Assembly: GCA_963969495.1 (NCBI GenBank)
Contig: OZ018333.1
Span: forward strand, 15,469,239-15,533,238
Direction of reading: 5' to 3'
Origin: Ceratothoa steindachneri
Lineage: Eukaryota > Arthropoda > Malacostraca > Isopoda > Cymothoidae
DNA length: 64,000 nucleotides
Both the position numbers and the translations under genes were made by a program. This document shows positions 1-10,136 of the stretch, piece by piece. Within the stretch, counting starts at the first letter, position 1. Each line of letters starts with the position of its first letter. Below the pieces are notes generated by a model. That model had not been told where the DNA came from, made no database searches, and worked only from the letters and a program-made list of their open reading frames with translations.

Positions 1-861
1 TATATAAACGATCTTGGGGAGGCAGTTAATAATAAAGTGTCAATTTTTGCGGATGATACCAAATTAGCAGCTGTAGTTAAAGATATTGATGATAATTTTA
101 AAGTGCAGGGGGACTTAAATAAATTGTTATCCTGGGCACATAAGTGGCAAATGACTTTCAACCTTGATAAGTGCAAAGTTATTAACATGGGAAAAGATAA
201 TAGAGAATTTAACTATGAAATGGATGGGCATTGGCTGAGCTCAGTAGAGGATGAGAAAGATCTAGGAGTAGTAATAGATAAGTCATTAAGGTTTTCTAAG
301 CAGTGTATTGAAGCAAGAAATAGGGCAAATAGAGTGCTGGGTTTTATTAAGAGAAATGTCAGTTACAAAAGTAAGGAGGTTATTCTTAAACTCTATAACT
401 CTTATGTTAGGCCACATCTAGAGTACTGTATACAGGCATGGTCCCCACATTTTAGACACGATATTAACCTTCTTGAGTCAGTGCAACGGAGGGCAACAAA
501 GATTATTCCTTCCCTGAGGCACCTTGAATATGAAGATAGACTGAGGGTATTAAATATGTTCTCGTTCGAAAGGAGGTGTGTGAGAGGGGATATGATTGAG
601 CTCTTTAAAATTTTTTCCGGGATAGATAAATTGGATGTTAGCAAGTTTTTTGAGTTAGATGATGGAAATCGGACTAGAGGTCACCACTTGAAAATTAAAA
701 AGCAAGGGTGTAGGTTGGATTTAAGAAAATATTTTTTCACCAATAGAGTGGTAGACTTCTGGAACAAATTGCCGCAGAGGGTAGTAGGTAGTCCAAATCT
801 AGATGTATTTAAGAGTAGGTTGGATGAGTTTATGGGAAGGGAAGGTTGTGATGGTTCCTAA
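1..861 (+). CDS. CR1-like reverse transcriptase, C-terminal half (partial)
   Basis: The frame is already open at base 1 (it reads YINDLGEAVNN before the FADD motif), so the true start lies outside the window and the apparent first codon (GTG at 37) is not a start. FADDT near 49-63 is the catalytic aspartate box of the RT palm. It is followed by the DKCKV segment, the EKDLGVV block, the thumb signature RPHLEYCIQAWSP and VQRRATKIIP, and the C-terminal block FTNRVVDFWNKLPQRVVGSPN. These are typical of CR1/L2-type LINEs. The enzyme copies the LINE RNA into DNA at a nicked target. The frame has no internal stop up to the TAA at 861, so this part could be functional if the missing part is intact. 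Confidence 0.88.
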   Translation, partial: YINDLGEAVNNKVSIFADDTKLAAVVKDIDDNFKVQGDLNKLLSWAHKWQMTFNLDKCKVINMGKDNREFNYEMDGHWLSSVEDEKDLGVVIDKSLRFSKQCIEARNRANRVLGFIKRNVSYKSKEVILKLYNSYVRPHLEYCIQAWSPHFRHDINLLESVQRRATKIIPSLRHLEYEDRLRVLNMFSFERRCVRGDMIELFKIFSGIDKLDVSKFFELDDGNRTRGHHLKIKKQGCRLDLRKYFFTNRVVDFWNKLPQRVVGSPNLDVFKSRLDEFMGREGCDGS

Positions 862-1015
862 GTTTTGTATATATTAATATTGTTTGTATATATCTATAGC
901 TGCATGATTTAGTTCTTGACAAGCCTTGATTGGTGATACCCTTGTTTCTGGATGCAATCCTCTGGATGTAGTTTTCCTGGGAGTTTGGGTGCCTTGAAAA
1001 AGAGGCCGCTTGACT

Positions 1016-1172
1016 CGGATGACCTATGATGAGCCCTTGTGGCTTTTGTCATCCGTTATATTATATTGTGGGGGACTTTGATTTTGTCTTCCCCTGGTGA
1101 TGGTGCTTTTTGTGGGTGGGTTTTGACGGAGGCGGATGACCTTTGATAGGCCCTTGTGGCTTTTGTCATCCG
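1016..1172 (+). other. Two 3' UTR stem-loops of CR1 copy 1
   Basis: CGGATGAC at 1016-1023 pairs with GTCATCCG at 1048-1055, and the same 8-bp arms recur at 1133-1140 and 1165-1172. The loops share the core GCCCTTGTGGCTTTT. The second hairpin directly precedes the TTATG tail. The distal hairpin is also present in copies 2 (3383-3422), 3 (8922-8961) and 4 (17103-17142). It is probably the structure the RT recognises to prime on its own RNA, by analogy with the conserved 3' ends of CR1/L2 LINEs. Confidence 0.8.
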
Positions 1173-1201
1173 TGTAATTATGTTATGTTATGTTATGTTA
1201 T

Positions 1202-2008
1202 TGGAGAATTCTTATCAGACAGCTTTAAATTTGATAGAGGAATACCACAAGGTTCAATATTGTCACCTATTCTATACACTATTTTCAACAATGACATGCC
1301 TCAATTAATAAACTGCAATATATCCTGTTTTGCAGATGATCAGGCAATATACACCAGTGGGAACACACTACAGGAAGCTGAATAAAATCTTCAAAGGTCC
1401 GTTAATAAAATAAAAGATTTCTGTGACACATGGGAAGCTACAATTAACATTAATAAAACTAAACTAATGTATTTTACAAATCAAATAATACTTAGAACAC
1501 CATTTATATCAATAAATAACCAAAGGATAAAAGATGTTAAAGAAAATATATTTCTAGGTCTCTTTTTTGATGCACCTTACTTGACCTGGAAATTTCATAT
1601 AAATTACCTTGTATTAAATTGCCAAAAACGCCTGAATATACTGAAATCTTTCAGTAAATTATCATACAGAGCTACCCAAAAGTCATTACTTATATTTGTC
1701 ATTGCATATATTATCAGCAAGATACAATATGGATGTGAAGTTTATGATTCCGCCTGTAAAAAAAGAAACTAGATGTTATTGTTAATACAGGAATTAGAAT
1801 TGGCATTGGAGCAATGAGGTCTTCTCCCATTGCCTCTCTTTATGGTGAAACTTGTATGCTACCACTTCAGTATCAGAGAGATTTTGTTAGCATGAAGTAC
1901 TTTTTAAAAATACTCTCATCACCAAATAACCATATTTTGAAAGAAAACTTCAATATTCACAAAAAAGCTATCACAGAAGTTATGTGGACTAGACCACTTC
2001 ATATATAG
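1202..2008 (+). pseudogene. LINE M reverse transcriptase fragment
   Basis: The piece starts at FDRGIPQGSILSPILYTIF (RT block 4), followed by CFADDQAIY with the FADD catalytic pair. The reading frame is then broken by TAA at 1383 and further shifts. Later pieces (1467-1772 and 1814-2008) show the RT thumb: FLGLFFD, a degenerate SKIQYGCEVY, and a block equivalent to GAMRSSPIASLYGE. The fingers and the endonuclease are missing. A functional enzyme is excluded by several stops and shifts. Confidence 0.75.
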
Positions 2009-2162
2009 GGAATCCTATATCAGTAATATACCACCTTGGGAAAACATGAAATTACCGATACAATCAAATTTACCAATAACTTACCCAAAATCAATGTCAA
2101 ATATTAGCAAAACACTAATAGAAGATTACAATCAACAACAATTTTACGGGAATCCAAAAAAT

Positions 2163-2930
2163 ATTTACCGATGGATCTAAAGTACTCCTAAACGATAAAT
2201 ACTCATGTTCAGCTGCTATCTTTATTCAAGACTCTGGTCAGTGTTACTCTTGGAAATTGGATGGAGATCATACCGTACTTTTCACTGAACTATTTGCCAC
2301 TAAAAAGGCACTTCGTCATTGCAAAAACTACTCTGCCACATCTGCAGTTATACCTACTGACTCACAATCTAGCCTCTATATATTAGAAGACCACAGGACA
2401 AGCCAAACATACTCAAACCTAGTTAATGAAATAATATCATTGTGGTATTCCCTTCAGAGCAACAATTATAAAATATATTTCCAATGGATACCCTCTCATA
2501 TAGGGATAGTGGGAAATGAAAAAGCAGACCTATTAGCCAAAGCCTCCCACAATTTTAATACATTGAAACTACTCCATTCTTTAAAAGCGAAATTGTAAAC
2601 TTATTAAGAAAAAAGATACAAAAAGAATACTCCTCTATTTGGGAAAGATCTGTAAATTCTACTCAATTTGGTGAAATAAGAAACAAATTCAATCTTTTGC
2701 CATGGCCATTTGATAAACATAGGAGACTCGAAACTGCACTTGTCAGACTGAGAACAGGACATGTAGCCTTTAATTGCTACCTAAACAAAATTAAGTTAAA
2801 AAACTCACCAAATTGTGATCACTGCAATTTACCTGAGACAGTAAAACATTTTCTATTAGAATGTCCTGCTTATAATATAAAAAGACAAAAAATGATAGGC
2901 AATCTAAGCTTACTGAATATAAAAAATATA
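2163..2930 (+). pseudogene. LINE M RNase H and C-terminal zinc region
   Basis: An RNase H fold follows the RT thumb. FTDGSK (about 2164-2181), the FTELFATKKAL glutamate, the PTDSQSSL aspartate and NEKADLLAKA supply the D-E-D-D catalytic set, and WIPSHIG precedes the last aspartate. The second part (2697 onward) has the arginine-rich RLRTGH motif and a C-x2-C...H-x4-C cluster (CDHCNLPETVKHFLLEC), usual at the C terminus of I-group LINEs. A stop at 2597 separates the two parts. The enzyme would remove RNA template during target-primed reverse transcription. Confidence 0.8.
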
Positions 2931-3442
2931 GGAAGAAAGGTAGGAAACCATTATGGTGGAATCAAGAAATAGCTAATAAAGTTTCAGAGAAAAAAAGGGC
3001 ATACCAGAGATTACAAAGTGAGAGTAGTTTAGATAATTTAAACCATTATAGGTCAACCAGAAATGAACTAAATAAGACTGTAGACAGCCCAAACTTGAAT
3101 GTTTTCAAGCGCAGGTTGGATGATTATATGGGGATGGAGGGTTAATTTCTTACTTTTTGGTATGTGGATATGTTTCTTGACTTATTCCTGTGGATGCAGT
3201 TTCTTTTTATTGTATTTTTTGGGGGACTTTGATTTTGTTTTTGATAGACTCCTATGGAGGCTTTAAGTTATATATTGTAGATGCATGGTTGGACATTCCT
3301 ATGGATTGTTAAATTGTATATTGTAGATGCATGATCTGACAAAATCCTATGGATGCATTATGTGGGTGGGATTTGATGGATACGGATGACCTTTGATAGG
3401 CCCTTGTGGCTTTTGTCATCCGTGAAATTATATTATGTTATG
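2930..3442 (+). mobile_element. CR1-like LINE copy 2, internally deleted
   Basis: A short CR1 copy made of two distant parts: the segment between endonuclease and RT (from 2945), joined at about 3081 to the last 20 codons of the RT protein. The normal 3' UTR, the stem-loop (3383-3422) and a short TTATG tail follow. It lies inside LINE M, whose coding sequence resumes beyond it. No clear target duplication is visible. The left edge is approximate. Confidence 0.72.
2945..3145 (+). pseudogene. CR1 fusion fragment: linker plus RT C terminus
   Basis: Sixty-seven codons, open from KPLWWNQEIANK to the TAA at 3143. The first 45 residues (a WWN...EKKRAYQRLQ motif) are the inter-domain region that in a complete CR1 precedes RT block 1. 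The rest (SPNLNVFKRRLDDYMG) is the extreme C terminus, matching SPNLDVFKSRLDEFMG of copy 1. The whole RT catalytic core is missing, yet the frame is kept across the junction. It cannot encode an active enzyme. Confidence 0.7.
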
Positions 3443-3540
3443 TTTTTAACTCTCAAAATCCTTTTGGGAGGAAGTGGTTTCAGCACCCATACCCAAGAAA
3501 AGATAAAAAAATACTTCTTAAATTTCTTGCTTCTAGTAGA

Positions 3541-4265
3541 AAATTATCAAAATTAAAAACTTAAACTGCTTAAAAATAATAAATATATTACTATTATAGG
3601 TACCTAGTATGCACCAACTTGATTATCACAATAACTATAATTAACTCAATATCCATAAACTAAGTCTGCTTGATCAGTCACTATTTTACCTTAATTACCC
3701 GATTAATAAATTTAACTTGTCTATAAATACCTACGTAAATGTTCCTTTGACTAAATCCAGTCAAGAACATATTCTGGTTCCACTTCTTTTCTAAAGCCCT
3801 ATGGAGAGGAGCCCCATAGGTTAAGATTGGTGTAGGTTTCTATTCTATTAACTATAACTATCACTTTCAATTATCTCAGGAACCAGATGTAACTCAAAAT
3901 TAATAAATATCTTTAAACTTATTTATATAGGTCCTCACCCTTTAAAAGAGAAATCAATGAGATTTTACATATTAAAATAAATTAATAAGATAAAAAAAAG
4001 GAAAGAAAAGAGAGAATCATTAGCTCACCTAATTATAATATAAACTCATAATTATACTAATTATATAGTGCAGCAAACTGTGTAGTGTCTAACTCTCTTA
4101 GACCCACTATCATTAACACACCTCAAAAAAAACGCGACTTAATGAAGAACAAATAAAAAATACTGGTCTGGTGGGAAGACATACTCCATCCAAGAGGAGG
4201 GAACCCCTCCCTGAAAAAAAAGCAAAAAAAAAACAATGTTTTTCCACCGAGGCAGAGGGGTTCTT
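3541..4265. other. AT-rich stretch without recognised gene
   Basis: No supported coding frame, RNA gene or clear repeat. The left part may be 3' UTR of LINE M. Poly(A) runs at 3994-4010 and 4207-4233 may be remnants of retroelement tails. Confidence 0.5.
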
Positions 4266-4880
4266 TTTCCGCCATCTATCTCTCTACAAGGCAAACATAT
4301 AGAGTTTGTCTCTGAGTTTTGGTTCCTTGGTGTAACTCTCGATTCAAAGTTATCCTGGTTACCACACCTACACTGACTTCAAACAGGCTGCCTGCGGGCT
4401 CTAAACATTTTGAAACTCCTCTCACACACTTCGTGGGGCAGCGACTGACAAACATTGTGGACATTATACACAACCATCTTCTAATCTAAATTGGATTATG
4501 GTTCTCAAATTTACTCATCGGCTTTCCTTTCAGGTCTTAAAATGCTGAACCCTATTCAAAATCTTGGAGTTGGCCTTTCTAGTGGAGCCTTCTGTACTTT
4601 CCCTGTCAACAGCCTTTCCTGCGAGAGTGGGGCACTCCTTTTGCTCTACCATAGACTTCAAATCTGCATGCGATACCTCTTCTGAGTACAGCATGCCCCT
4701 GTATCAGAGGTCTACAGATGCCTGAATGCTTCCGAATCAACAGCGGCATATGATAAGTTGCCATCTTTACCCCGCCCCCTGAACCTTTGCATAGGAGATC
4801 ATCTCTCTAACCTGGGTGCTCCAAGGGTCCTTACCCTTCCATCCTTACTGACCCCTAGTTGGTGTGGCTCCTCTCCCCAC
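4266..4880 (+). pseudogene. I-group LINE fragment K (RT thumb region)
   Basis: Translated in shifting frames, this segment reads as the RT thumb of a third I-group family: FWFLGVTLDSKLSW, then LDYGSQIYSS, then a PIQNLGVGLSSGAF block, which parallels SIHHTGLRLATGAF of the 54-kb element. Several stops and at least two frame changes show it is dead. Both RT core and RNase H are absent. Its right edge meets the partial inverted-repeat transposon at about 4884. Confidence 0.6.
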
Positions 4881-4883
4881 AGT

Positions 4884-5157
4884 ATGTACCATCATTCGCA
4901 GAAAACAAAAAATATGAAAACAATAAAAGATATCAAGAAACCTTACCTAACTTAGAAAAAACTATAAATGAGCAGAGGCACAGATATTTAGTAAATAATA
5001 CAGACTAAAAGTTACAAATCCCTAAAATAAAAAATATAACGCCATGATTGGTCACATCTGAACCTACTGTCTGACGTCATAAAAGATATATTTTAGCCCA
5101 AAATTGTAGCCTACTAACAGCGCCACCTACCGTGCACCCCGAATCTGAAGTATTACC
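4884..5157 (+). mobile_element. Partial copy (right end) of the 5.6-kb TIR transposon
   Basis: About 270 bp matching 6507-6781 in the same orientation. It includes the subterminal block GCCCAAAATTGTAGCC, the GCGCCACCTACCGTGCACC segment and the terminal TATTACC. The left half is absent, and no inverted partner is present in this copy. Confidence 0.75.
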
Positions 5158-5405
5158 CTTTTGTTGAGGATAATAGAACTAGTGGACATAATCTCAAAAT
5201 GAAAAAAACTAGATATGGGCTAGAAGGAGCTAGATTATCTTTTACCAATAGAGTGGTGCAGTGGTGGAATGACCTGCCAAAAGAAATATTAAATGCCAAC
5301 TCATTAATTGAGTTCAAAGATGAAATTGATAAATTTTTGTGTTCATGCGACATGAACTATCATTATAAAGCAAGGGTTTCTCCCATACGATTGAAATTGT
5401 TCTGA
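5158..5405 (+). pseudogene. CR1-type RT C-terminal fragment, second subfamily
   Basis: The end of a CR1-like RT protein. The signature DNRTSGHNLKMKK, then LSFTNRVVQWWNDLPKEILNANS and IEFKDEIDKFL up to the TGA at 5403, parallels NRTRGHHLKIKK...FTNRVVDFWNKLP of copy 1 but is clearly diverged. A TGA at about 5197 interrupts the frame upstream of the track's first Met. Its 3' UTR continues to 5564 and, after the inserted transposon, from 6790. Confidence 0.65.
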
Positions 5406-5572
5406 ATTAGTAAGTATAATGGATGTAAGTCAATGTAGATTGTATGAAATGTATTTAGAAATATATATATTAAAATTGCCAAACCTGATATGATATATGC
5501 CAATGACTAAATACAATTTGATAAGTATTTTTTAATGAGTGACTTACAACAGGATTATGTCCTCTTCAGCTG

Positions 5573-6781
5573 GGTAACACATCAGTTTAGGGGTGCATGG
5601 TAGGTGGCGCTGTTTATAGGCTACAATTTTGGGCTACAATATATGTCGTATAACGTCAGATGGTAGCCTCAGATGTGACCAATCACGGCATTATATTCTT
5701 TGGTATACAATTATATACTGGGGGCTGTGGCCCCCAGGGTCCCCCCAATGATTGAAATTCAGGATCATCATAGGGTGGTCCCTCACAAGCAGTCCCCTTG
5801 AATTTTTTTTTTGTTTCGCTGCGAACGACAACAGCTTTTTACTGGCTGAAAAAAACTGGAAACCTAATGACAAACAATACTTACGTAAAATGATTAATTA
5901 CAAAAAAATATTAAATTTGAACAGTCTTTTAAACTTAAATGAGAACCTGTGATTGAAACTCAGGATCATCGCAGGGTGATCCCTCACAAGCAGTCCCCTT
6001 GAATTTATTTGTTTTTTGTTCACATTTTATTTTTCGGGTTTTTTTTTGTTTCGCTGCGAACGACAACAGCTTTTTCCTGACTGAAAAAAACTGGAAACCT
6101 AATGACAAACAATACTTACGTAAAACGATTAATTATGAAAAAATATTAAATTTGAACAGTCTTTTAAACTTAAATGAGAACCTGTGAAAAATGTACCCCT
6201 ACACGCTAATTGTTTGAAACAGCACCGCTGTTGCTTACTGTTTTCATTTACATATATTTTATCATAATAAAACATTAAATTTTCTGAAAAATTTAAATTT
6301 GCACTGCATTTCGGGCATTTTATAGTTTTCTTGATTAGTTTATGCGCCTCTAAAAAATCTAAAAGTTTTTCGCAGTTATGCAAAATAAACCCGATTTGAA
6401 TAACAGAGAAGCACAACTAGAGCATGATGAAACCGAAACATTTGTGCAGCAGGTCCCATTTATAGTTACGACATTGATAGTAAAAAGATGTTATCATTCG
6501 CAGCGAAACAAAAATACAAAAACAAAAAAATAGGAAAAAACAATAAAAGACATCAAGAAATCTTACCTAATTTAGAAAAAAAATATAAGTGAGTAAAGGC
6601 ACAGATATTTAGTAAATAATACAGAATAAAGGTAACAAACCATCAAAAAAAAAAAAATATATAACACCATGATTGGTCATATCTGAAGCTACCGTCTGAC
6701 ATCATAAGACATATATTATAGCCCAAAATTGTAGCCTACTAACAGCGCCACCTACCGTGCACCCTAATCTGAAGTATTACC
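5573..6781. mobile_element. Non-autonomous TIR DNA transposon, 1209 bp, 8-bp TSD
   Basis: The left end GGTAACACATCAGTTTAGGG and the right end (read inverted) GGTAATACTTCAGATTAGGG begin inverted repeats of about 130 bp. They share GGTAGGTGGCGCTG and CTACAATTTTGGGCT. The direct flanks are identical: TTCAGCTG at 5565-5572 and 6782-6789. No transposase frame is visible; the ORFs inside are short and low in complexity. An 8-bp duplication is used by hAT, P, Zisupton and a few other superfamilies, but the GGTAAYAC terminus is not the usual hAT CAGGG, so I leave the superfamily open. A second, half copy lies at 4884-5157. Confidence 0.88.
5751..6188 (+). repeat. Internal direct duplication within the TIR transposon
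   Basis: Two units of about 200-236 bp (from 5751 and from 5951). Both contain TCAGGATCAT, GTGRTCCCTCACAAGCAGTC, TTTCGCTGCGAACGACAACA and ATGACAAACAATACTTACGT, and both end in TTAAATGAGAACCTGTGA. The second unit has an extra stretch of about 35 bp after GAATTTATTTG. Confidence 0.85.
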
Positions 6782-6789
6782 TTCAGCTG

Positions 6790-7000
6790 TACCTGTAAGG
6801 TACTGTAATGTAAGATTGAAATGCCAATGTCAACAAGTTGAGAGAGTTTCCCTGGAGTTTTGTACCAGTTGTTTGTTTGTTTATTTTATGTTGCCTGCTA
6901 AATCCTACACTATATTTAATTATATCTATTTAAAAAAATAAAACATTAGGTTATATCTAATATCTTTACTTAACTGCGTTGTCAGTAGCAATCGGACCTG
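6790..7000. other. Continuation of the CR1-type 3' UTR
   Basis: The sequence that follows the transposon joins smoothly to that before 5565 through the TTCAGCTG site, so it is probably the rest of the 3' UTR of the CR1 fragment at 5158-5405. No gene is seen. Confidence 0.4.
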
Positions 7001-7238
7001 CTCTCAGCGAGTTCTTTATTCAGTGTTTTTTGTTTTTTTGGTGTAATATATTTAAGTTTGGGAAGATAGTTAACATTGAGTGTTAAACAAAATATTCAAG
7101 GAGTTTTTAATTATATTTTCAATTAAATCGTGAAATGGCTCCCGTTTGTTTATGTTTCAGGGTGGCCTAATTTTCTCTCCCCGTTTGCCCACACTTTTTG
7201 TATTGCTTAATTAAAGGATTTTTAAAAGTTTTATCACT

Positions 7239-8174
7239 ATGGCTGTTGCTTTGGATGAACTGAGTATTCCCATTGATGTAAGCAGGTAGATGTAGTTTGT
7301 GATTTTTGTGTTGAAAGAAGAGCAAATGTACCTGAATGCCCCTTGTGTAGGGTGACTCGTGCAAATGTGGCTTTGGTAGAGGAGGTGAGTCAGTTGCGTG
7401 ATGAATGCAAAATATTAAGTGAGTTGGTGCATGAAGTGAGAAGGGATGCGAGTATGCATGAAGAATGTGGCTGGGACCATTGGGTGAAAGATAGTCCTAG
7501 ACTAGCAACTGGAGAGAAAGAAGTGACTGATGTAAGTGAAGTTGAATGGTGGGTGAATATGGATGAAATGGAAGAGGTTGGAAGTGATTTGTCTGATGTG
7601 ATTGTGGCAGAAAGTGGAATAAGTGGTAGTTTGAATGAGAACAGGGGGGAGGGTGAAGCTAGGCCTAGGGAGACTAGGAGGATGACTGAGGTGCTTGTGA
7701 TGGGTAACTCTCAGATTAGATATTTAGATAGGAAGTTGAGTGCGAGCAAATGGAAGGAAATGAGAGTTTGTTTGCTGGGTGCTGGTGTAAATGATGTGTC
7801 TGAGAGGTATGATAGTCTGGGTGTTAGAGGGATGCAGTTGTCTTTATGCATGTGGGAGTAAATGATATAATGAAGGTATGTTCATGTAAGTTATGAGAGA
7901 GGTACAAAAGGTTAGTTAAAAAGTTGAGTAAAGGTAGAGTGAAAGGCGTTTCAGGTGTGCTTCCGAGATTGGATGTTTGGATGGAATGTTGTCTCGTGCA
8001 ATTGGACTGAATGAGTATATGAATGGCCTGTGTGAGGGGTCAGGATTAGTGTTTGTAGATGTTTGGAATGGGTTTTATGGGAATAAGGCATTGTACGCAT
8101 TGGATGGACTACATCTAAGCCAGGCTGGGGTTGATGTGTTGTGGCTGGAGTTAGATAGTGTCATTGGATCTTAG
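7239..8174 (+). pseudogene. CR1 ORF1 with SGNH-esterase-like domain, frameshifted
   Basis: The start is set at the ATG of MAVALDEL. A frame change near 7290 leads into a C-x2-C...C-x2-C segment (CDFC...CPLC, 7290-7350), an acidic middle region, and an SGNH-hydrolase-like domain. Block I is VLVMGNSQIRYLD (about 7691-7729), block III is HVGVNDI (about 7848-7868, in another frame), and block V is DGLHLSQAG (about 8104-8130). The usual GDS nucleophile motif reads GNS here; the serine is kept. CR1-clade ORF1 proteins are known to carry esterase domains. At least three frame breaks make this a relic. The frame ends at the TAG at 8172. Confidence 0.72.
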
Positions 8175-8263
8175 CAGGCAGGAAGCTATTTACTGATAGT
8201 GGTCAGGGAAATATAAGAGTACAGGGTGGGGCAGGGAAAGGAAAGAGATGCATAGGAGATAGA

Positions 8264-8898
8264 ATGGAAGGTATACATTCTAAAAGAGGTGCTTCAGGGA
8301 TAGGAGGGCTGAGTTGTCTTTATACGAATGTTTGTTGTCTTAGAAATAAGAAAGACTTATTTTGTTATATTATTGATGAAAATATAGATATAATATGTGT
8401 ATTAAAATCATGGGTTAATGAAAATAAATTTTATGACAATGTGAGTGAATTTGAACTACAGGGTAAGGATAGATAGGACTGGTGGTTGGTTGATTATTTA
8501 TAGCCAAAATAGCATTTCTTCCTCTTCAAATTTAAATAATTCTATAAAGCAAGTAGAATTTGAGTCACTGTGAATAGATACTAATGTCAGTAAAAATAGG
8601 AAATACATTTGGGAGCCTATTACAGACCACCCGGACAGACCGATTGTATTGATGAGCTAATTAATGATCAGGGAAATAAATAAAGGATGTGAAGTAGAAA
8701 CAGTTATTCTTGGTGACTTTAATTTAAATTCTATGGACGGAGAAAATATGATAGGAAGGGTTTGAGCAAGTTGTAGGTTTATAGAATGCTTTGAGGATAA
8801 TTTTTTTACTCAATTTGTTAATAAACCAACAAGGGGTGCCAATATATTAGATATGGTTCTTTCAAATGATGATCACTTGGTTCAAGAATTGACTGCAT
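8264..8898 (+). pseudogene. CR1 ORF2 apurinic-like endonuclease, N-terminal part
   Basis: An AP-endonuclease-like domain in shifting frames. LSCLYTNVCCLRNKKDLFCYI with IDIICV is the first metal-binding block, GAYYRPPG and ILGDFNLNSMDG are the central blocks, and TNKGCQYI/ANILDMVLSNDD is the DLVLSND-type block. The catalytic SDH block and the RT are lost at the junction around 8898. The domain would nick target DNA for target-primed reverse transcription. Stops at 8474 and later abolish function. Confidence 0.7.
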
Positions 8899-8984
8899 TT
8901 TGTGGGTGGGTTTGATAGATGCGGATGACCTTTCATAGGCCCTTGTGGCTTTTGTCATCCGTGAAATTGTGTTATGTTAAAGTG

Positions 8985-9840
8985 ATCTTCCCTTAAATAA
9001 GTGATGCCAAGATTAAAGAAGGCATACTTGTAGTCCCTCATAAAGGTCATAAAGGTACACATATTTAGCCAAAAGGTTGGTAAGGCACTTATGCCTACCT
9101 CTGTACTGGGGGATCAGAGACCCTCGTACATGCAAATTCTCAGTTCGCCACTATGTAGCACCCCTGACACGCTGTTTTACATCCAATAAATTCGGGCATG
9201 TAAGCTAGAAGTGTCACCAGCCCAAACCACATTGCCCAGAGCACCATTGTTCCAATTGCAAAGGGGGGCATACAGCTTCTTCAAAAGACTGCCTGACCTA
9301 TAAATTTGAGGGTGAGATTCAGTCTCTTAAGATACACCGCCTTCCTTAGTGCCCATGAAGCTCGGGGACCAAGTATTAAAAAAGACTAGGCCGCAAGGAG
9401 CGACCTATACTGATGTCGCCCGCTCAAAGCCGACAAGGTCTTCACCAGATACCACAGCCCTAAACCTGTCGCACAGGTTTGGGGTAATCTCAGAAAGTGA
9501 CAGTGTCACTAACCACACCCCCACGGCGATGGAAGTGGTTTTCATCCCCATCACTCAGAGGTTACCTCAGACACATAAGAGGGTCCCCATCACTCAGAGG
9601 TTCCCCTGGACACATAAAAGGGCCGGGCGGAGGCTAAATGCCTCCCCCAAACTAGAGGCTACGCAAGCAACAGCCACCCCCTCTTACTCCCCCACCAAAA
9701 CTGAAGCATCTTGCTCGAATCCAGGCATCATCATCCAAACGGGTCAAAAGGCCTCTGCGGTCCACAGAAATGACTCTGGTCATGGAGGTCCATCCGCATC
9801 CTATTCCTCTCTCCTCAGAGAGGGAGGGTCTCAAGCCTGA
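8985..9840 (+). pseudogene. LINE J ORF1 (gag-like, CCHC knuckles)
   Basis: In broken frames the segment 9150-9345 shows zinc-knuckle-like cysteines and histidines (KFGHVS-KCHQPKPHC, then HHCSNCKGGHTASSKDC), followed by EGEIQSLK and the open frame 9349-9840 with YTDVARSKP, a motif equivalent to SYASIVRK in the 54-kb family. The protein would bind LINE RNA in the cytoplasm and nucleus. Stops before 9349 show it is inactive. The N terminus is missing. Confidence 0.6.
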
Positions 9841-10136
9841 GGAATCCCTTGAAAGGCTCTTCAGCTTGGCCTTTCCCTCTAAACCAACCATCTAACCCTC
9901 CAAAATAACCAGACCCACCACTCTTTCCCATAAACCTTCCGATCCCTCCTTTAACTTTCCCTTTCCCTAACCCTATTTTCACCACCCCTCCTTCTTTTCC
10001 ACCATTATCTAACGGTTCCTCTCCTATAAAAAAATCCACCCCTAAACTGAAAAAAGCACCTAAGGAATCAGGGTCCCAGCCTTATCTTTCTGGGAAGCCC
10101 GGATCCTCAACCCCATGGAGTTGGTAGATCCCCGCT

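Larger units (their letters stand above)
1..1201 (+). mobile_element. CR1-like LINE copy 1, left part outside window
   Basis: The 3' portion of a CR1-like non-LTR retrotransposon. It contains the C-terminal half of the reverse transcriptase, a 3' UTR with two stem-loops, and a tail of TTATG pentamers at about 1178-1201. The sequence 411-1171 recurs at 16381-17141 with only about nine differences counted by eye, so this family was active fairly recently. The tail abuts the middle of another LINE's RT at 1202. Confidence 0.85.
1202..3540 (+). mobile_element. I-group LINE relic M, interrupted by CR1 copy 2
   Basis: A 5'-truncated LINE encoding RT and RNase H. It begins mid-RT at 1202, right after the tail of CR1 copy 1. 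The C-terminal region stops at about 2929 and resumes at about 3443 with the tail LLGGSGF...EKIKKYFLNF, on the far side of the CR1 copy 2 insertion. The A+T-rich base composition differs from the GC-rich I-group family at 34-62 kb. Confidence 0.75.
7001..8979 (+). mobile_element. CR1-like LINE copy 3, 5' half joined to the 3' end
   Basis: Contains a probable 5' UTR, ORF1, and the N-terminal part of the ORF2 endonuclease, joined at about 8898 directly to the last 80 bp of the element: the TGTGGGTGGG box, the stem-loop 8922-8961, and a GTTATGTTA tail. The rest of ORF2, including all of the RT, is missing. The left boundary is not defined by a target duplication and is set where the LINE-like leader seems to begin. 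Confidence 0.72.

Noticed and set aside
402..644. Minus-strand 80-aa frame repeated at 16339-16614
   Set aside because: It is the complement of the CR1 RT coding region; repetition simply follows the repeat.
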